Made by a program: the position numbers and the translations under genes. Below, in pieces: positions 17,088 to 26,434 of a stretch of 64,000 bases of DNA; the first letter of the stretch is position 1; every line of letters starts with the position of its first letter. Under the pieces are notes generated by a model that was given only the letters and a program-made list of their open reading frames with translations, was not told the DNA's origin and made no database searches. This stretch comes from Lacticaseibacillus pantheris DSM 15945 = JCM 12539 = NBRC 106106 (lineage in GTDB: Bacteria; Bacillota; Bacilli; Lactobacillales; Lactobacillaceae): the NCBI RefSeq assembly GCF_001311175.1, contig NZ_BBAI01000008.1, positions 1-64,000 of the forward strand, given 5' to 3'.

Positions 17088-18173
17088 ATGAAAGTTATGA
17101 TTGCTTTGGAAAACGTGGTAATGGACGGCGTCAAACGTGCGTCCACCGTGCTGGGCAACGCCCTCACCGACCACTTCGACATGTACTATTACTCGCTGGC
17201 CGACGCCCCCCGCTACTTTGAGCTGGACGCGCCGCTAATCATTGCGGATCCACCCACCGACCCGCATCGGGCCAACTTTTTCGGCAGCCAGCCCTACACC
17301 GTCTTTGCCGACCAAATTGCCGACATGATTGCGACCATTGAGCGGCTTGGAATTGACGTGGTCATTCTGCCGGCCGGGCTCCTGACCAGCTTTGCACCAC
17401 TAATTAAGGCTAAGATGCCGACCGTGCGGCTGATTGGGTGGATGCACAACAACTACGACACCTACCTGAACGACTATTATGGCTACATGCGCAAAGAGTT
17501 CCGGGCGGGGCTGCGCGGGGTCGACACGCTGGTCACGCTCACTGAGTCGGACCTGCATTCGTACAGTGAGTACAACGCACACACGGTGAAAATTTATAAC
17601 CCCATCACAATTAAGGCCACGGGCCGCACCAACCTCGACAGCCAAACCGTGGCGTTCACCGGCCGGATTGCCATTGAACACAAAGGAATTGACCTACTGT
17701 TACAAGCTGCGCGCAACCTCTACCCCGGCTGGCACATCAACCTGGCTGGCTCGGGCGACGACGAAAACATGGCGGTGTTCAACCAGTTAATGGACTTCTG
17801 GCACCTGCACGACCGCGTTAACTTCCGTGGGCCACTCAAAGACGCGGGTTTAACCCAGCACTACGAGCAGGCGGCCATCTTTGTATCCACCTCGCGTTGG
17901 GAGGGTATGCCGCTGGTGATGGGTGAAGCGATGGCGTTCGGCCTCCCCATCGTGGCGATGGAGAACACGGGTAGCGCCGAGTTTATCGGTAACGACGAGT
18001 ACGGCATCATCACCCGCCCCGGCGACCCCGACGACTTTATGCACCACCTAAACCGGATGATCGCCAACCGCGAGCTACGCAAATATTACAGCGAACAGTC
18101 GTTAAAACGGGCTCAGGATTTCACTTTGGATAAAATCGTGGCCGACTGGTTACCGATTATTGAGTCAGACTAA
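17088..18173 (+). CDS. Glycosyltransferase family 4 protein
   Basis: 361 residues from the ATG at 17088, which has GAAGGGG in place; an upstream ATG at 17052 lacks a site. GT-B fold of the GT4 family: an N-terminal Rossmann half to about residue 180, acceptor-side motif GWMHNNYDTYLND, and donor-site segment SRWEGMPLVMGEAMAFGLPIVA, which holds the E-x7-E catalytic pattern. The family transfers sugars from nucleotide-sugar donors to glycans, teichoic acids or lipids. The gene stands alone with its own terminator, so its acceptor is unknown. Confidence 0.85.
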   Translation: MKVMIALENVVMDGVKRASTVLGNALTDHFDMYYYSLADAPRYFELDAPLIIADPPTDPHRANFFGSQPYTVFADQIADMIATIERLGIDVVILPAGLLTSFAPLIKAKMPTVRLIGWMHNNYDTYLNDYYGYMRKEFRAGLRGVDTLVTLTESDLHSYSEYNAHTVKIYNPITIKATGRTNLDSQTVAFTGRIAIEHKGIDLLLQAARNLYPGWHINLAGSGDDENMAVFNQLMDFWHLHDRVNFRGPLKDAGLTQHYEQAAIFVSTSRWEGMPLVMGEAMAFGLPIVAMENTGSAEFIGNDEYGIITRPGDPDDFMHHLNRMIANRELRKYYSEQSLKRAQDFTLDKIVADWLPIIESD

Positions 18174-18203
18174 ATTGGGGTTGATTTGTTACCCACCACA
18201 AAA

Positions 18204-18249
18204 CGGGACCGAAGTTCTTTGTCAGGCAAAGAATCTCGGTCCCGTATTT
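18204..18249 (+). terminator. Rho-independent terminator of the glycosyltransferase gene
   Basis: cgggaccga and inner ttctttg pair with caaagaa and tcggtcccg, followed by tattta. Confidence 0.8.
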
Positions 18250-18321
18250 ACATATGTAGGGCGGTGTCATCCTGGCGATGACGAGTGTTGCCAGGCAAAG
18301 CGGTACATACTTTTGCGATAG

Positions 18322-18422
18322 TTTGTCAATCATAATTGATAAATCTCTGGTAATTCGGTTTTTATCAATTATGTTTGATAAACAGCCAAAATCTGCCAAA
18401 AAAATCAATTATGTTTGACAAA
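18322..18422. repeat. Three 22-bp near-palindromes at 39-40 bp spacing
   Basis: Units at 18322-18343 (tttgtcaatcataattgata), 18361-18382 (tttatcaattatgtttgata) and 18401-18422 (aaaatcaattatgtttgaca) share the near-palindrome TTTATCAATTATG-TTGATAAA, the first in the opposite orientation. The intervening 17-18 bp are unrelated. They lie between convergent gene ends, so no obvious promoter is served. See the findings. Confidence 0.8.
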
Positions 18423-18440
18423 AACCTAGTAGATGGGCCT

Positions 18441-19257
18441 TTACAGTATCTGCTGCAACCCGTAACCGACACCATCTTCATCGTTCGATTTAGTAATCAA
18501 CCGCCCCACCGCCTTAATGGCTGGCAGCGCGTTGGCCATCACGACTGGCATCCCCACCATCTTCAACATGGGTAGGTCGTTATGCCCATCCCCAAAGGCG
18601 GCGGTTTCGGCCGTCTGCAGCTGCTCCGTGGACATAATGTAGTCAATACCGCGTGACTTTTGCGCCTCCGCGTGCGTCACTTCGAGGTAGGCCGTCCCCG
18701 ACTGCGCGATGCGACGTCGGGTAATTGGAGGCCCCGCACGAAGCTTGCAACCGCTTCATTTCGTCTTGATCAAAGGTAATCATCATTACTTTGAATACCG
18801 GTACGGTCGGACTAGTGAGCACGGTGCGCCAATCCGCGATGGTCGGGGTCTGCCCCGTTAAGTTGGCCTCATAACGCAACCCCTTGGTCACCCGGTCCGC
18901 ATACCAGCGGTCGAGGTCGTAAAAACTGAGGCTCACGTCCGGAAAATCGAGCGAGACCGCCCGCAACAGAGTCGTGACCGCGGTAAAGTCGATGGTTCTC
19001 TGGCTGATAACGTCCCAGCCGTGACGGCCTGGTTTGTAAATCAAGCCGCCATTGAACCCGATTTGCGGTGCGTGTAGCCCCAACTTGGCAATTGCCGCCG
19101 CCATCTCCATGGGTGCGCGGGCCGACACCAGCGTCATGGGTACCCCACTTTGCTTAATCAGCGCGGCGTTGCTGTTGCTGACGACGCCATCGCTATTGAG
19201 TAACGTACCGTCCATGTCTGAAAATACGTGCTTAATTATCCCCACGCTGTCCACCAT
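18441..19257 (-). pseudogene. Cof-type HAD hydrolase, frameshifted
   Basis: Motif I FSDMDGTLLNSDG, motif II region TLVSARAPMEM, and motif IV FGDGHNDLPML of Cof-type phosphatases, with the C2B cap between. The frame breaks at about 18700, between VFKVMMITFDQDEMKRLQ and the segment ending SRGIDYIMSTEQLQ. Repaired length is about 270 residues, normal for the family. The ATG at 19257 gives MVDSVGIIKHVFSDMDGT, but no strong ribosome site is visible and the first residues are uncertain. Substrate unknown. Confidence 0.8.
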
Positions 19258-19399
19258 CCCCGAATATTGTGTAATACCAGCATACACCACTATCGTTAAT
19301 GTTGTCATAAAGCGCTACCAATTTATTTGCCTTAATACTCAAAGGCGCCTAGAATTATGCTATATTAGATAACAACGATTATATACAGGAAGTGACATC

Positions 19400-20053
19400 A
19401 TGTCAGCAATTATCCAACTCAATGAAGTGGCCTACCAACCGGCGGCCACTCCCATTTTGGCGCACGTTAACCTGACCGTACAACCCGCCGACTGGCTCAC
19501 CATCGTCGGCCCGTCCGGCTCTGGTAAAAGCACGTTGCTCCGACTTATCGCCACGTTAATTTCACCAACGAGCGGGACAATCATGTTCCGGGAACGCAAC
19601 CAACAAGACTACGACCCGGTCGACTATCGCCGGCAGGTATCCTACTGTTTTCAGCAGGCCCAGTTATTCGGCGACACGGTTCGTGACAACATCAGCTTTC
19701 CCTTCACCATTCGCCGCCAAGACTTTGACGAGCAGCTCGCCAACCATTGGCTCGAGCGGTTCCAGTTGCCCACCAGCATGATGGACAAACCCATCAGTGA
19801 ATTATCCGGTGGCGAAAAGCAACGCGTAGGACTGATTAGAAACGTGCTCTTCACGCCTGCGGTCATGCTCTTGGACGAAGTCACCACTGGGTTAGACACG
19901 GAAACCAAAGACATCGTGCACCACGAATTGCTACGCCTCAACCATGACGATGGCGTCACCATGATTGCCGTCACCCATGATGAAACCGAGATTGCAGCGG
20001 CCGACCACGTGCTGACCGTTGACCACCACACACTGGAGGTGAAGCCATCATGA
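19400..20053 (+). CDS. fetA: ABC transporter ATPase, FetA/YbbL-like
   Basis: 217 residues, a single ABC domain: Walker A GPSGSGKST, Q-loop region SYCFQQAQLF, signature LSGGEKQR, Walker B VMLLDEVT and switch His in VTHDE. It pairs with a UPF0014 permease that overlaps by four bases, which identifies the FetAB type. This type has been linked to iron export and peroxide resistance in Escherichia coli. The start has an AGGAAGTG site. The proximity to the metal cluster at 13-17 kb is suggestive only. Confidence 0.85.
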   Translation: MSAIIQLNEVAYQPAATPILAHVNLTVQPADWLTIVGPSGSGKSTLLRLIATLISPTSGTIMFRERNQQDYDPVDYRRQVSYCFQQAQLFGDTVRDNISFPFTIRRQDFDEQLANHWLERFQLPTSMMDKPISELSGGEKQRVGLIRNVLFTPAVMLLDEVTTGLDTETKDIVHHELLRLNHDDGVTMIAVTHDETEIAAADHVLTVDHHTLEVKPS

Positions 20054-20805
20054 ACCTCATCGTTACCCCAACCGCGTTGGTCTTGGCCGTCGCTCTCGTC
20101 CTCATTGCCCTGGGTGTCAGCCTGAAACAACATCTTGGCCTCGAACGGGACCTGGTCATCGGTGTCGTCCGCGCCGTCATTCAGCTCACCGTGGTCGGTT
20201 ACGTGCTGACTTACGTAATCAAAATTAACCGCGCCCCGCTTACCATCCTGATGGTCGCCATCATCGTGGTGAACGCCGCGCTGAACGCACGTAAACGTGC
20301 CGGCACCCTGCCCCATGCCTTTGCCATTAGCTTGGCCGCCATCGGGGCTGCCACCACCATTACTTTGGTTATCCTGATTGCGACCCACGCCATCAAGTTT
20401 ATTCCGTCACAGGTGGTTCCGTTTACCGGGATGATTGCCAGCAACGCCATGGTTGCGATTGGGCTCGCCTATCGCAGTATGAACGCTAGCTTCCACGACC
20501 TGCGTCAACCTATCCTTGAACGCCTGGCGCTTGGTGCCGACGCCAAGCAGGCGACGGCGGGGCTTGTGCGTCGGGCGGTCAAAACGGGGATGTCGCCAAC
20601 CGTGGATTCGGCCAAAACCGTCGGCCTGGTTAGCCTGCCCGGCATGATGTCCGGCCTCATCTTTGCCGGCGTCGACCCCAGCAAGGCCATCATGTACCAG
20701 ATATTGGTTACCTTCATGATGCTAGCCACAACCAGCCTCAGTAGCGTGATTGCCTGTTCACTAGCGTACCGCGGGTTCTTTAATGAGCGGTTGCAACTGC
20801 AGTAA
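20050..20805 (+). CDS. fetB: UPF0014 permease, FetB/YbbM-like
   Basis: 251 residues with six to seven membrane segments. Family motifs include RDLVIGVVRAVIQLTVVGYVL, PFTGMIASNAMVAIGLA and VSLPGMMSGLIFAGVDP. It forms the membrane part of the exporter with the ATPase encoded just upstream (ATGA overlap). A terminator follows. Confidence 0.85.
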   Translation: MNLIVTPTALVLAVALVLIALGVSLKQHLGLERDLVIGVVRAVIQLTVVGYVLTYVIKINRAPLTILMVAIIVVNAALNARKRAGTLPHAFAISLAAIGAATTITLVILIATHAIKFIPSQVVPFTGMIASNAMVAIGLAYRSMNASFHDLRQPILERLALGADAKQATAGLVRRAVKTGMSPTVDSAKTVGLVSLPGMMSGLIFAGVDPSKAIMYQILVTFMMLATTSLSSVIACSLAYRGFFNERLQLQ

Positions 20806-20865
20806 CGCCATGTCTGCAAAACGGCTGTGCCGAACACCCTTAAAAAGCCGCCTGATGAAAATCAA

Positions 20866-20916
20866 ATGGACCAAGACCCGGAAATTTAATGATTTCCGAT
20901 TCTTGGTCCATTTTTA
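20866..20916. terminator. Terminator between fetB and the MerR gene
   Basis: aaatggaccaaga and tcttggtccattt pair around an inner cggaaat / atttccg stem and are followed by T runs. Convergent placement makes it likely to serve both genes. Confidence 0.85.
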
Positions 20917-20926
20917 CGGGTTTTTT

Positions 20927-21364
20927 TCAAGCCGTAAACGGGTTCGGTAACCCGTTTTTCTCTTTATCCGCAGAAGCCAGCGCCCATTCATGAGCCACTT
21001 TGGTTTCAGCGTCCGGTGAGGCGTACATCGCCAACTTATAGTCGATTTCGGCCAAACTGTGGGCAATTTCTTGCTGTTTGGCGATGACTTGTTCCCGGTG
21101 GCCGGAAAGTAACGCCCGGCGCGCCTCAGCCGTAGTCGGTCCTGCCATCACCAATTCGATGTATCGACGGATATCCGCAATTTTCATCCCGGTGCTTTTC
21201 AAGCATACAATCGTGTGTAATAAAGCCAAATCACCATCGGTAAAAGCACGATAACCCGATGCATCACGGGCCACGAACGGCAATAAACCGGCCTTATCGT
21301 AAAAACGTAACGTGGAAATCGTTAAACCGGTTTTTTGAGCCACAGTTTGAATTGAATATGCCAT
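20927..21364 (-). CDS. MerR-family transcriptional regulator
   Basis: 145 residues: N-terminal winged helix YSIQTVAQKTGLTISTLRFYDKAGLL and a following dimerisation coiled coil (about residues 75-125). No cysteine cluster typical of metal sensors is seen, so it is closer to the aldehyde/stress-responsive MerR group. It is divergent from a reductase gene and the intergenic region has a MerR-type promoter. It and its neighbour use more A and T than most genes here, which fits acquisition as a pair. Confidence 0.88.
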   Translation of the reverse strand: MAYSIQTVAQKTGLTISTLRFYDKAGLLPFVARDASGYRAFTDGDLALLHTIVCLKSTGMKIADIRRYIELVMAGPTTAEARRALLSGHREQVIAKQQEIAHSLAEIDYKLAMYASPDAETKVAHEWALASADKEKNGLPNPFTA

Positions 21365-21377
21365 TTAAAATTCCCCC

Positions 21378-21408
21378 TTGCACTAAAGTATGGTTTAGGG
21401 TTTATCCT
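21378..21408 (+). promoter_or_regulatory. MerR-type promoter with overlong spacer
   Basis: -35 ttgcac at 21378, -10 tatcct at 21403, spacer 19 bp containing the dyad taaagtatggttta. MerR activators untwist such overlong promoters. It drives the reductase gene on the plus strand. Confidence 0.6.
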
Positions 21409-21440
21409 CACGATAATAACTGAAACGGAGGACATATGCA

Positions 21441-22442
21441 ATGTCAGAATTAACGTTAGTCACCGGTGGCAACGGCTTTTTAGCCTTACACATCATTAAA
21501 CAACTTTTAGCGAACAATCATCCCGTGCGCGCAACCGTGCGTAATTTGAACAAAACCGACGAAGTCCGCCAAGCATTAGCAACAGCCGGCGTTGCAACGG
21601 ATCAACTCAGTTTCATCCAAGCTGATCTGCTCAACGACGCGGATTGGCCCAAAGCCATGCAAAACGTCACCCACGTGATGAGCGTTGCTGCCCCAGTCTT
21701 TGTGAACGGCGAAACCACTACTGATGAAATGAACCAAACCGCAAAAACCGGCACCTTGCGGATTTTAAAAGCTGCTAAAACAGCAGGCGTCAAGCGGGTG
21801 GTGATGACTGCCAATTTTGGCGCGGTTGGGTTTTCTAATCATTCCAGTCGCCCAACTACTGAAGCAGATTGGACTGACCCTAACGAACCTGGCTTATCGG
21901 ATTACGAACGCTCTAAACTTTTGGCAGAACGTGCTGCCTGGGATTTTGCCCAAAGTGACCACCTTGATTTGGCCACGGTTGCCGCAGGGGCGATGTTGGG
22001 CAACCCATTGAATGGTCATGTGTCCGGTAGTTTTGGCTTGGTCAACCAATTGCTCGACGGTTCAAGCAAATTTATCCCTGACATCGAGTTTGTAGTCTCA
22101 AATGTCGCCGACGTCGCCGATGCCCACGTCAAGGCATTGTTTACACCCGCTGCTTCTGGTCAACGCTTCTTAGCCACGAACGGGTCGATTAGTTTGCCTC
22201 AAATTGCTGACCTTATTCGTAAACAACGCCCCGCACTAGCGGCTAAACTGCCACGGCACATTTTACCGTCTTGGGTGATTCGCATGGCCGCGCCTTTCAA
22301 TGCCCAGGCCCGCAGCGGAAAATTGTTCTTATCGATCAACCACCATCCATCCACGCAAAATGCTGAACAACGCTTAGCTTGGCAAGCAAAACACAGTGTT
22401 GATGAAACAATTTTGGCAACAGTCGATGCTTTGCAGGGATAA
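21441..22442 (+). CDS. NAD(P)-dependent epimerase/reductase (extended SDR, aldehyde/flavonol reductase-like)
   Basis: 333 residues. The nucleotide-binding motif TGGNGFLALHI at the N-terminus and the catalytic Tyr and Lys in SDYERSKLLAE place it in the extended short-chain dehydrogenases of the dihydroflavonol-4-reductase/aldehyde reductase group. It probably reduces a carbonyl compound under control of the adjacent MerR regulator. Ribosome site CGGAGGACA before ATG. Substrate unknown. Confidence 0.85.
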   Translation: MSELTLVTGGNGFLALHIIKQLLANNHPVRATVRNLNKTDEVRQALATAGVATDQLSFIQADLLNDADWPKAMQNVTHVMSVAAPVFVNGETTTDEMNQTAKTGTLRILKAAKTAGVKRVVMTANFGAVGFSNHSSRPTTEADWTDPNEPGLSDYERSKLLAERAAWDFAQSDHLDLATVAAGAMLGNPLNGHVSGSFGLVNQLLDGSSKFIPDIEFVVSNVADVADAHVKALFTPAASGQRFLATNGSISLPQIADLIRKQRPALAAKLPRHILPSWVIRMAAPFNAQARSGKLFLSINHHPSTQNAEQRLAWQAKHSVDETILATVDALQG

Positions 22443-22468
22443 GGGTGCCACATCCTGTTGATCCAAAC

Positions 22469-22777
22469 AAAAGGCCAAAACTGGTCCTGCAAAATTGCAG
22501 GGGAGTGCGGCGACGCTCCTTCGTTACCTCTGCTTATTAAAACGAGTTGCGCCCCGCAGAAACCGACGTATAAGGGACTCCCACCAAAAGGCCAAGTGCG
22601 GGCCAGTCGGATTGCTGGGGAATGCTGCGATGCTCCCCCGTTACCTTTGCTTATTGAAACGAGCTGCGCCCCGCAGAAACCGACGTATAAACAGCTCCGA
22701 ACAAGAATCCAAGTACGGGATTCTCGTCCGGAGCTGCTTATACTCTGGTTTCTAAACGCGGGGCTCCGCTCTCTCTA
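22469..22777. repeat. Tandem 107-bp repeats and a long inverted repeat at the rtpR 3' end
   Basis: Two direct copies (22469-22575 and 22586-22691) share aaaaggccaa, the cgttacct-tgcttatt segment and gccccgcagaaaccgacgta. The end of copy 2 (22669-22699) pairs with 22730-22763 (cggagctgcttatactctgg and onward) to give a long hairpin whose apex is an inner gaatcc...ggattc stem. The second arm recurs at the start of this window (21-60). The hairpin overlaps the last codon of rtpR and may also act as its terminator. Confidence 0.75.
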
Positions 22778-25017
22778 CTTCACCGGACAAGCCCCCGACG
22801 CACAATCACTCTGATCAACCAGCTCCAACCCCTTAGTATCGGTTGGGTGCAACTTTGCAAACGCCGCCTGCACGTCACCCGTAATATTATTCTTCAACTG
22901 GAAGTACCGGTCCTTACTAATCGGTTCCTTCGGCGCCTGCTTAAAGCCAGCACCAACATACGGCAACAACGACGTCGACTTCGTTGTATTCCGGTACTGC
23001 CGGAACAACGGCGCAATCTGGTCGGCCTCCTCCGGCTGGAACGTTACCGTACAACTAACCGAGTTGTCCGCCCAATACGTCTGCAGGAACGCCTGCGTCG
23101 CAAACTGCTCCGCAATCGACACGTTACCCGCTGATGCAAAGTCGGGACTGTCCGCGTGTGCCGCCCGCACTGGGAACTCCACACACACCGTATTCTTAGT
23201 GTACACATCAGGTTCAATGTGGTAATCACACGCCGCCAACGCGTCCAACAACGGGTCACTGTCTTGGAACCGAATCCGCTGAATCAGGTAGTTGCTGTAG
23301 TGGAAGTGCATCCCCTCGGACACACCCGCCAACTTGGACACCGTGCCCGAAGGCTTCACCGTGGTGTGCTTGACCGAGGTGCTGCAACCCAATTCGTCGG
23401 AATACTTCTGGTCAGCCGCCACCACGGCTTTGTATAACCCGTCGAACGCCGCCACGGCGTCTGGCTTGTACACCGGCTGCTTAACCATCTCACCTGACTC
23501 ATCACGGACATCCTGCCAACCCTGAACAACGCGGTGCCCAAAGCGAGTCAAAATCCAGTCCTGAATGCCAGACATCGACACGCCGATGCGCCGATTCTTG
23601 TGGATAACATTGCGGGAAATTTCCCAATCGTAATCGCTGAAGGTCACACGCTTAGCGTAACGGGCCGCCAATTCAAAGGCGCGGTGTAAATCCCAATCCT
23701 GCTCCTCGGCAATCACCGGGAAAACTTCAAAGAGGTTACATGGCTCACCATTGGCTAGCGAAATCTCACCACAAGGTTGGTCCCCTCAACCTCCGCGTCA
23801 ATGCCTTCCTGACGACCGTCCGCCATGCGGCCATAGTTGCGCGACAATTCGAGGTTAACCATCCCCGGTTCGCCATTCTGCGCGATGGCCTGGGCAATCT
23901 CCTCGTAGCCAGTAAAGTTACTATCTACCAGCACACTGTTGTTAGACGCCCAACGGTGGTGGTAGAGCTTGTCCTTATCCTGCTTCATCGTGATGAAGTC
24001 ATGGTCGTCCGCTCCACCCAAAGCAATCTCGGCCGACCGGCGCACGTTACCAGCCACCACCGTTTTGCCGATCAAGTTGCCCATATCAGTACAATCAACC
24101 GGGGTGAGGTTCTGCCCCACGCGGGCGTTAATGACATCATTAATGTCAATCATCATCTCGACGAGTGGTGCTGGCCCGGAGGCGGTCCCGCCAAAGCCGT
24201 GGATTTTGGCCCCACGCGGACGAATATTAGAAACATCAATCACCACTTCATGGTTGCCCGACGGATTAGCGGACAGGAAGTGACTGTCAATCATGGCCGC
24301 GTTGGCAACCACCCAGCCCTCGCGCGTGTCGGGCACCTGGTAGTAGACCTTCCCGTTCATGTCGTTGGCAGCGAGCCACGCAGCTTTGTCCACCGCGCCG
24401 GCCTCAAGCGATTCGTCATAGGCACCACTTTGCTTGTCAATGACCACGGTTAAATCAACCGCCTGGTCAACGGCTGGCATCTGGTCGACGTTCTTTTTGG
24501 CCACGGAAAAGCCGACCCCGCCGCCCTTCATTAATTGGTCGAATAGGAATGAAAACGGCATTGATGGTACTGGCTGACTGTTGTCCACGTACCACGGCTG
24601 AATGTGACTTTGCCCGTATGGTTGTGGCCGCACGGCGACAAACCAGCAGTTATTCAACGCGTCACCATTACGCTTTTGGTAATCCGTACCCGAAATCCAC
24701 AAGTTCCGCCCACTCGGCGTGGCGGCCAAACCGTACACCAACCGGAATAGGTCCTGGGCCTCCTCCGTTAGCTCGGCGTAGACGGCAGGATCCACGTTGT
24801 CGGTGTGGAGCCGTGGGTCCAAATTTATGTTCCCCTCAACCACACGCCGCACGGTTTCGTCCCACTCCTCCGCACGATTCTGCTCGGGCAACCACCGCGC
24901 GTAGGTGCGCTTGTACGTCACCCAACCCAATGGTCCCCAATGCGGGGTCACCTCATTCTTAACCTGTTCCACAAAGTCGTCGGTCAATCCGACGCGAATA
25001 GAAGTTGCTACATCCAT
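22775..25017 (-). pseudogene. rtpR: Adenosylcobalamin-dependent ribonucleoside-triphosphate reductase, one frameshift
   Basis: Class II monomeric reductase, which converts NTPs to dNTPs using coenzyme B12. The N-terminal part (HWGPLGWVTYKRTYARWLPE, GATPSGRNLWISGTDYQ-like ATPSGRNLWISGTDYQKR, NNCWFVAVRP) and C-terminal part (RIRFQDSDPLLDAL, final pair of cysteines in DCASGACPVK) match the L. leichmannii enzyme along their whole length. The frame breaks at about 23750 within the motif that should read EGTNPCGEISLANGEPCN, exactly where one C is missing from a CCC run. Restored, the protein is about 748 residues. A sequence error is the simplest explanation because the gene is essential in the absence of another reductase. 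NrdR-type boxes precede it. Confidence 0.93.
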
Positions 25018-25027
25018 ATTGTCGTTC

Positions 25028-25076
25028 CCCCTATATGTAGTTTTGCTATACTGATTAATATACTACATATTGTGCG
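25028..25076 (-). promoter_or_regulatory. Paired NrdR-type boxes upstream of rtpR
   Basis: ccctatatgtagtttt at 25029-25044 and atactacatattgtgc at 25060-25075 both resemble the NrdR box (ACACWATATAWWGTGT). Their centres are 32 bp apart, the three-turn spacing known for NrdR operators. They lie within 60 bp of the rtpR start. The rest of 25077-25431 is AT-rich with no gene seen. Confidence 0.7.
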
Positions 25077-25431
25077 TAATGGGACTATTGACTTTTGGCG
25101 TAACCATTATTTTCCTAACTGAGATAACAGCGTTGAACAACTCTACAAGCTCCGTAATATCTATTTGGCTAGCGTTGCCCACCGTTAAATTGCGTGTTTA
25201 ACGACATAGAAATGCAGCGAAAAAAAATTTAACACTATTGGACTCCCGAACAAATTCTGATATTTACAACCATATCTAGGCGATGCACTTGCTTATAATC
25301 CACCGCACTACCTAATTTATTTCCTCAGAACTAATTTTTCGTAAGTATTTCATCCAATTAGCTTGCATTCCACCTACTAGAAGGTAGTAGTATAGACGTA
25401 TAATCAATTCCGGTTTTAACAAAGGAGCAAC

Positions 25432-26273
25432 ATGCAAAAACAATTTCATTTCGACGATGAACTAGTGGTTAACCGTCTTGGTTATGGCACCATGCAGCTA
25501 CCAGGCAAAGGAGTGTGGGGCCCCGCAGCGGATCCGCAACGGGCCAGCCAAGTAATTACCACCGCCATTGACCACGGTGTCAACTTTATTGACACGGCCG
25601 ACTCATACGGTCCGTTATACGCCAACCTTTACCTCCGCGAGGCGCTGCGTCAGCGGCCGGACGCCAAAGTCATGGTGGCAACAAAAGTCGGCTTCACGCG
25701 CCAAGGACCGGTCAGTGGACCGAACTAGGTGACCCGGCGTACTTGCGCCAACAGGTCGAACTCAACCTGTTCACTTTGGGCCTGGACCACATCGACCTCA
25801 TGCAGCTACACCGAATTGACAGTCGCTACAGCATTGCCGATCAGGTGGGCGTCCTCGCCGATATGCAAAAGGAAGGCAAGATTAAGCACATTGGTCTGAG
25901 TCAAGTGTCAGTTGGCCAGCTCAAGACCGCCCAGGCAGTGGCCCCAATCGTGTCCGTCCAGAACCGGTACAACCTGATCGACCGTGCGGATGAGGACGTA
26001 CTGAACTACGCCGACGAACACCACATTGCCTTTATCCCGTGGTTCCCGTTAGCTACCGGCAGGCTCACTGCTGGCGACACTCTGTCCACCATCGCGGCCA
26101 AGTACCAGGCCAGCCCGGCGCAGATTGCCTTGGCATGGTTATTACAACGGTCCGACGTAATCCTGCCAATTCCGGGTACCAGCAACCCCGACCACGCCGT
26201 GCAGAACATCGCGGCCGCCGACATCACGTTGAGCGATGGCGACCGGGAGCTGCTTGACCACCTGGCGGACTAA
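25432..26273 (+). pseudogene. Aldo/keto reductase, frameshifted
   Basis: NADPH-dependent carbonyl reductase of the AKR superfamily. The catalytic tetrad is visible as Asp and Tyr in FIDTADSYG, Lys in VATKVGF and His in LMQLHRID; the cofactor-site segment LPIPGTSNPDHAVQNI is near the end. The frame breaks at about 25705 (GFTRQGP, then QWTELGDPAYLRQQVE in the next frame); one missing base explains it. Restored length is about 280 residues. Ribosome site AAAGGAGC before ATG. Confidence 0.85.
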
Positions 26274-26364
26274 ATACAGCGTCGCCTCACCTAACACACA
26301 CACTGATATCAATTTTGTGTGTTTGTTGGGTGAAGTAACTGAATTACTACTACTTCTACACCAA

Positions 26365-26423
26365 CAAAAAATCCAGCACACGGCGTCACCACACTATGTG
26401 GTCACACCGTACGCTGGATTTTT
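26365..26423. terminator. Bidirectional terminator
   Basis: aaaaaatccagc...gctggattttt with an inner cacggcgtcaccac / gtggtcacaccgt stem, between convergent AKR and peptidase genes. A second small hairpin acacaca...tgtgtgt is at 26297-26325. Confidence 0.8.
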
Positions 26424-26434
26424 GATCACTATGA

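Noticed and set aside
18322-18422. Possible CRISPR array
   Set aside because: Repeats are near-palindromic, one copy is inverted, there are only three units with 17-18 bp between, and no cas genes are near.
19651-20388. Minus-strand ORF of 245 codons
   Set aside because: Antisense to fetA and fetB; low-complexity and without start signals.
23740-24453. Long plus-strand ORF of 237 codons
   Set aside because: Lies fully antisense to rtpR, whose protein matches a known family along its length; the ORF has no ribosome site and no recognisable domain.
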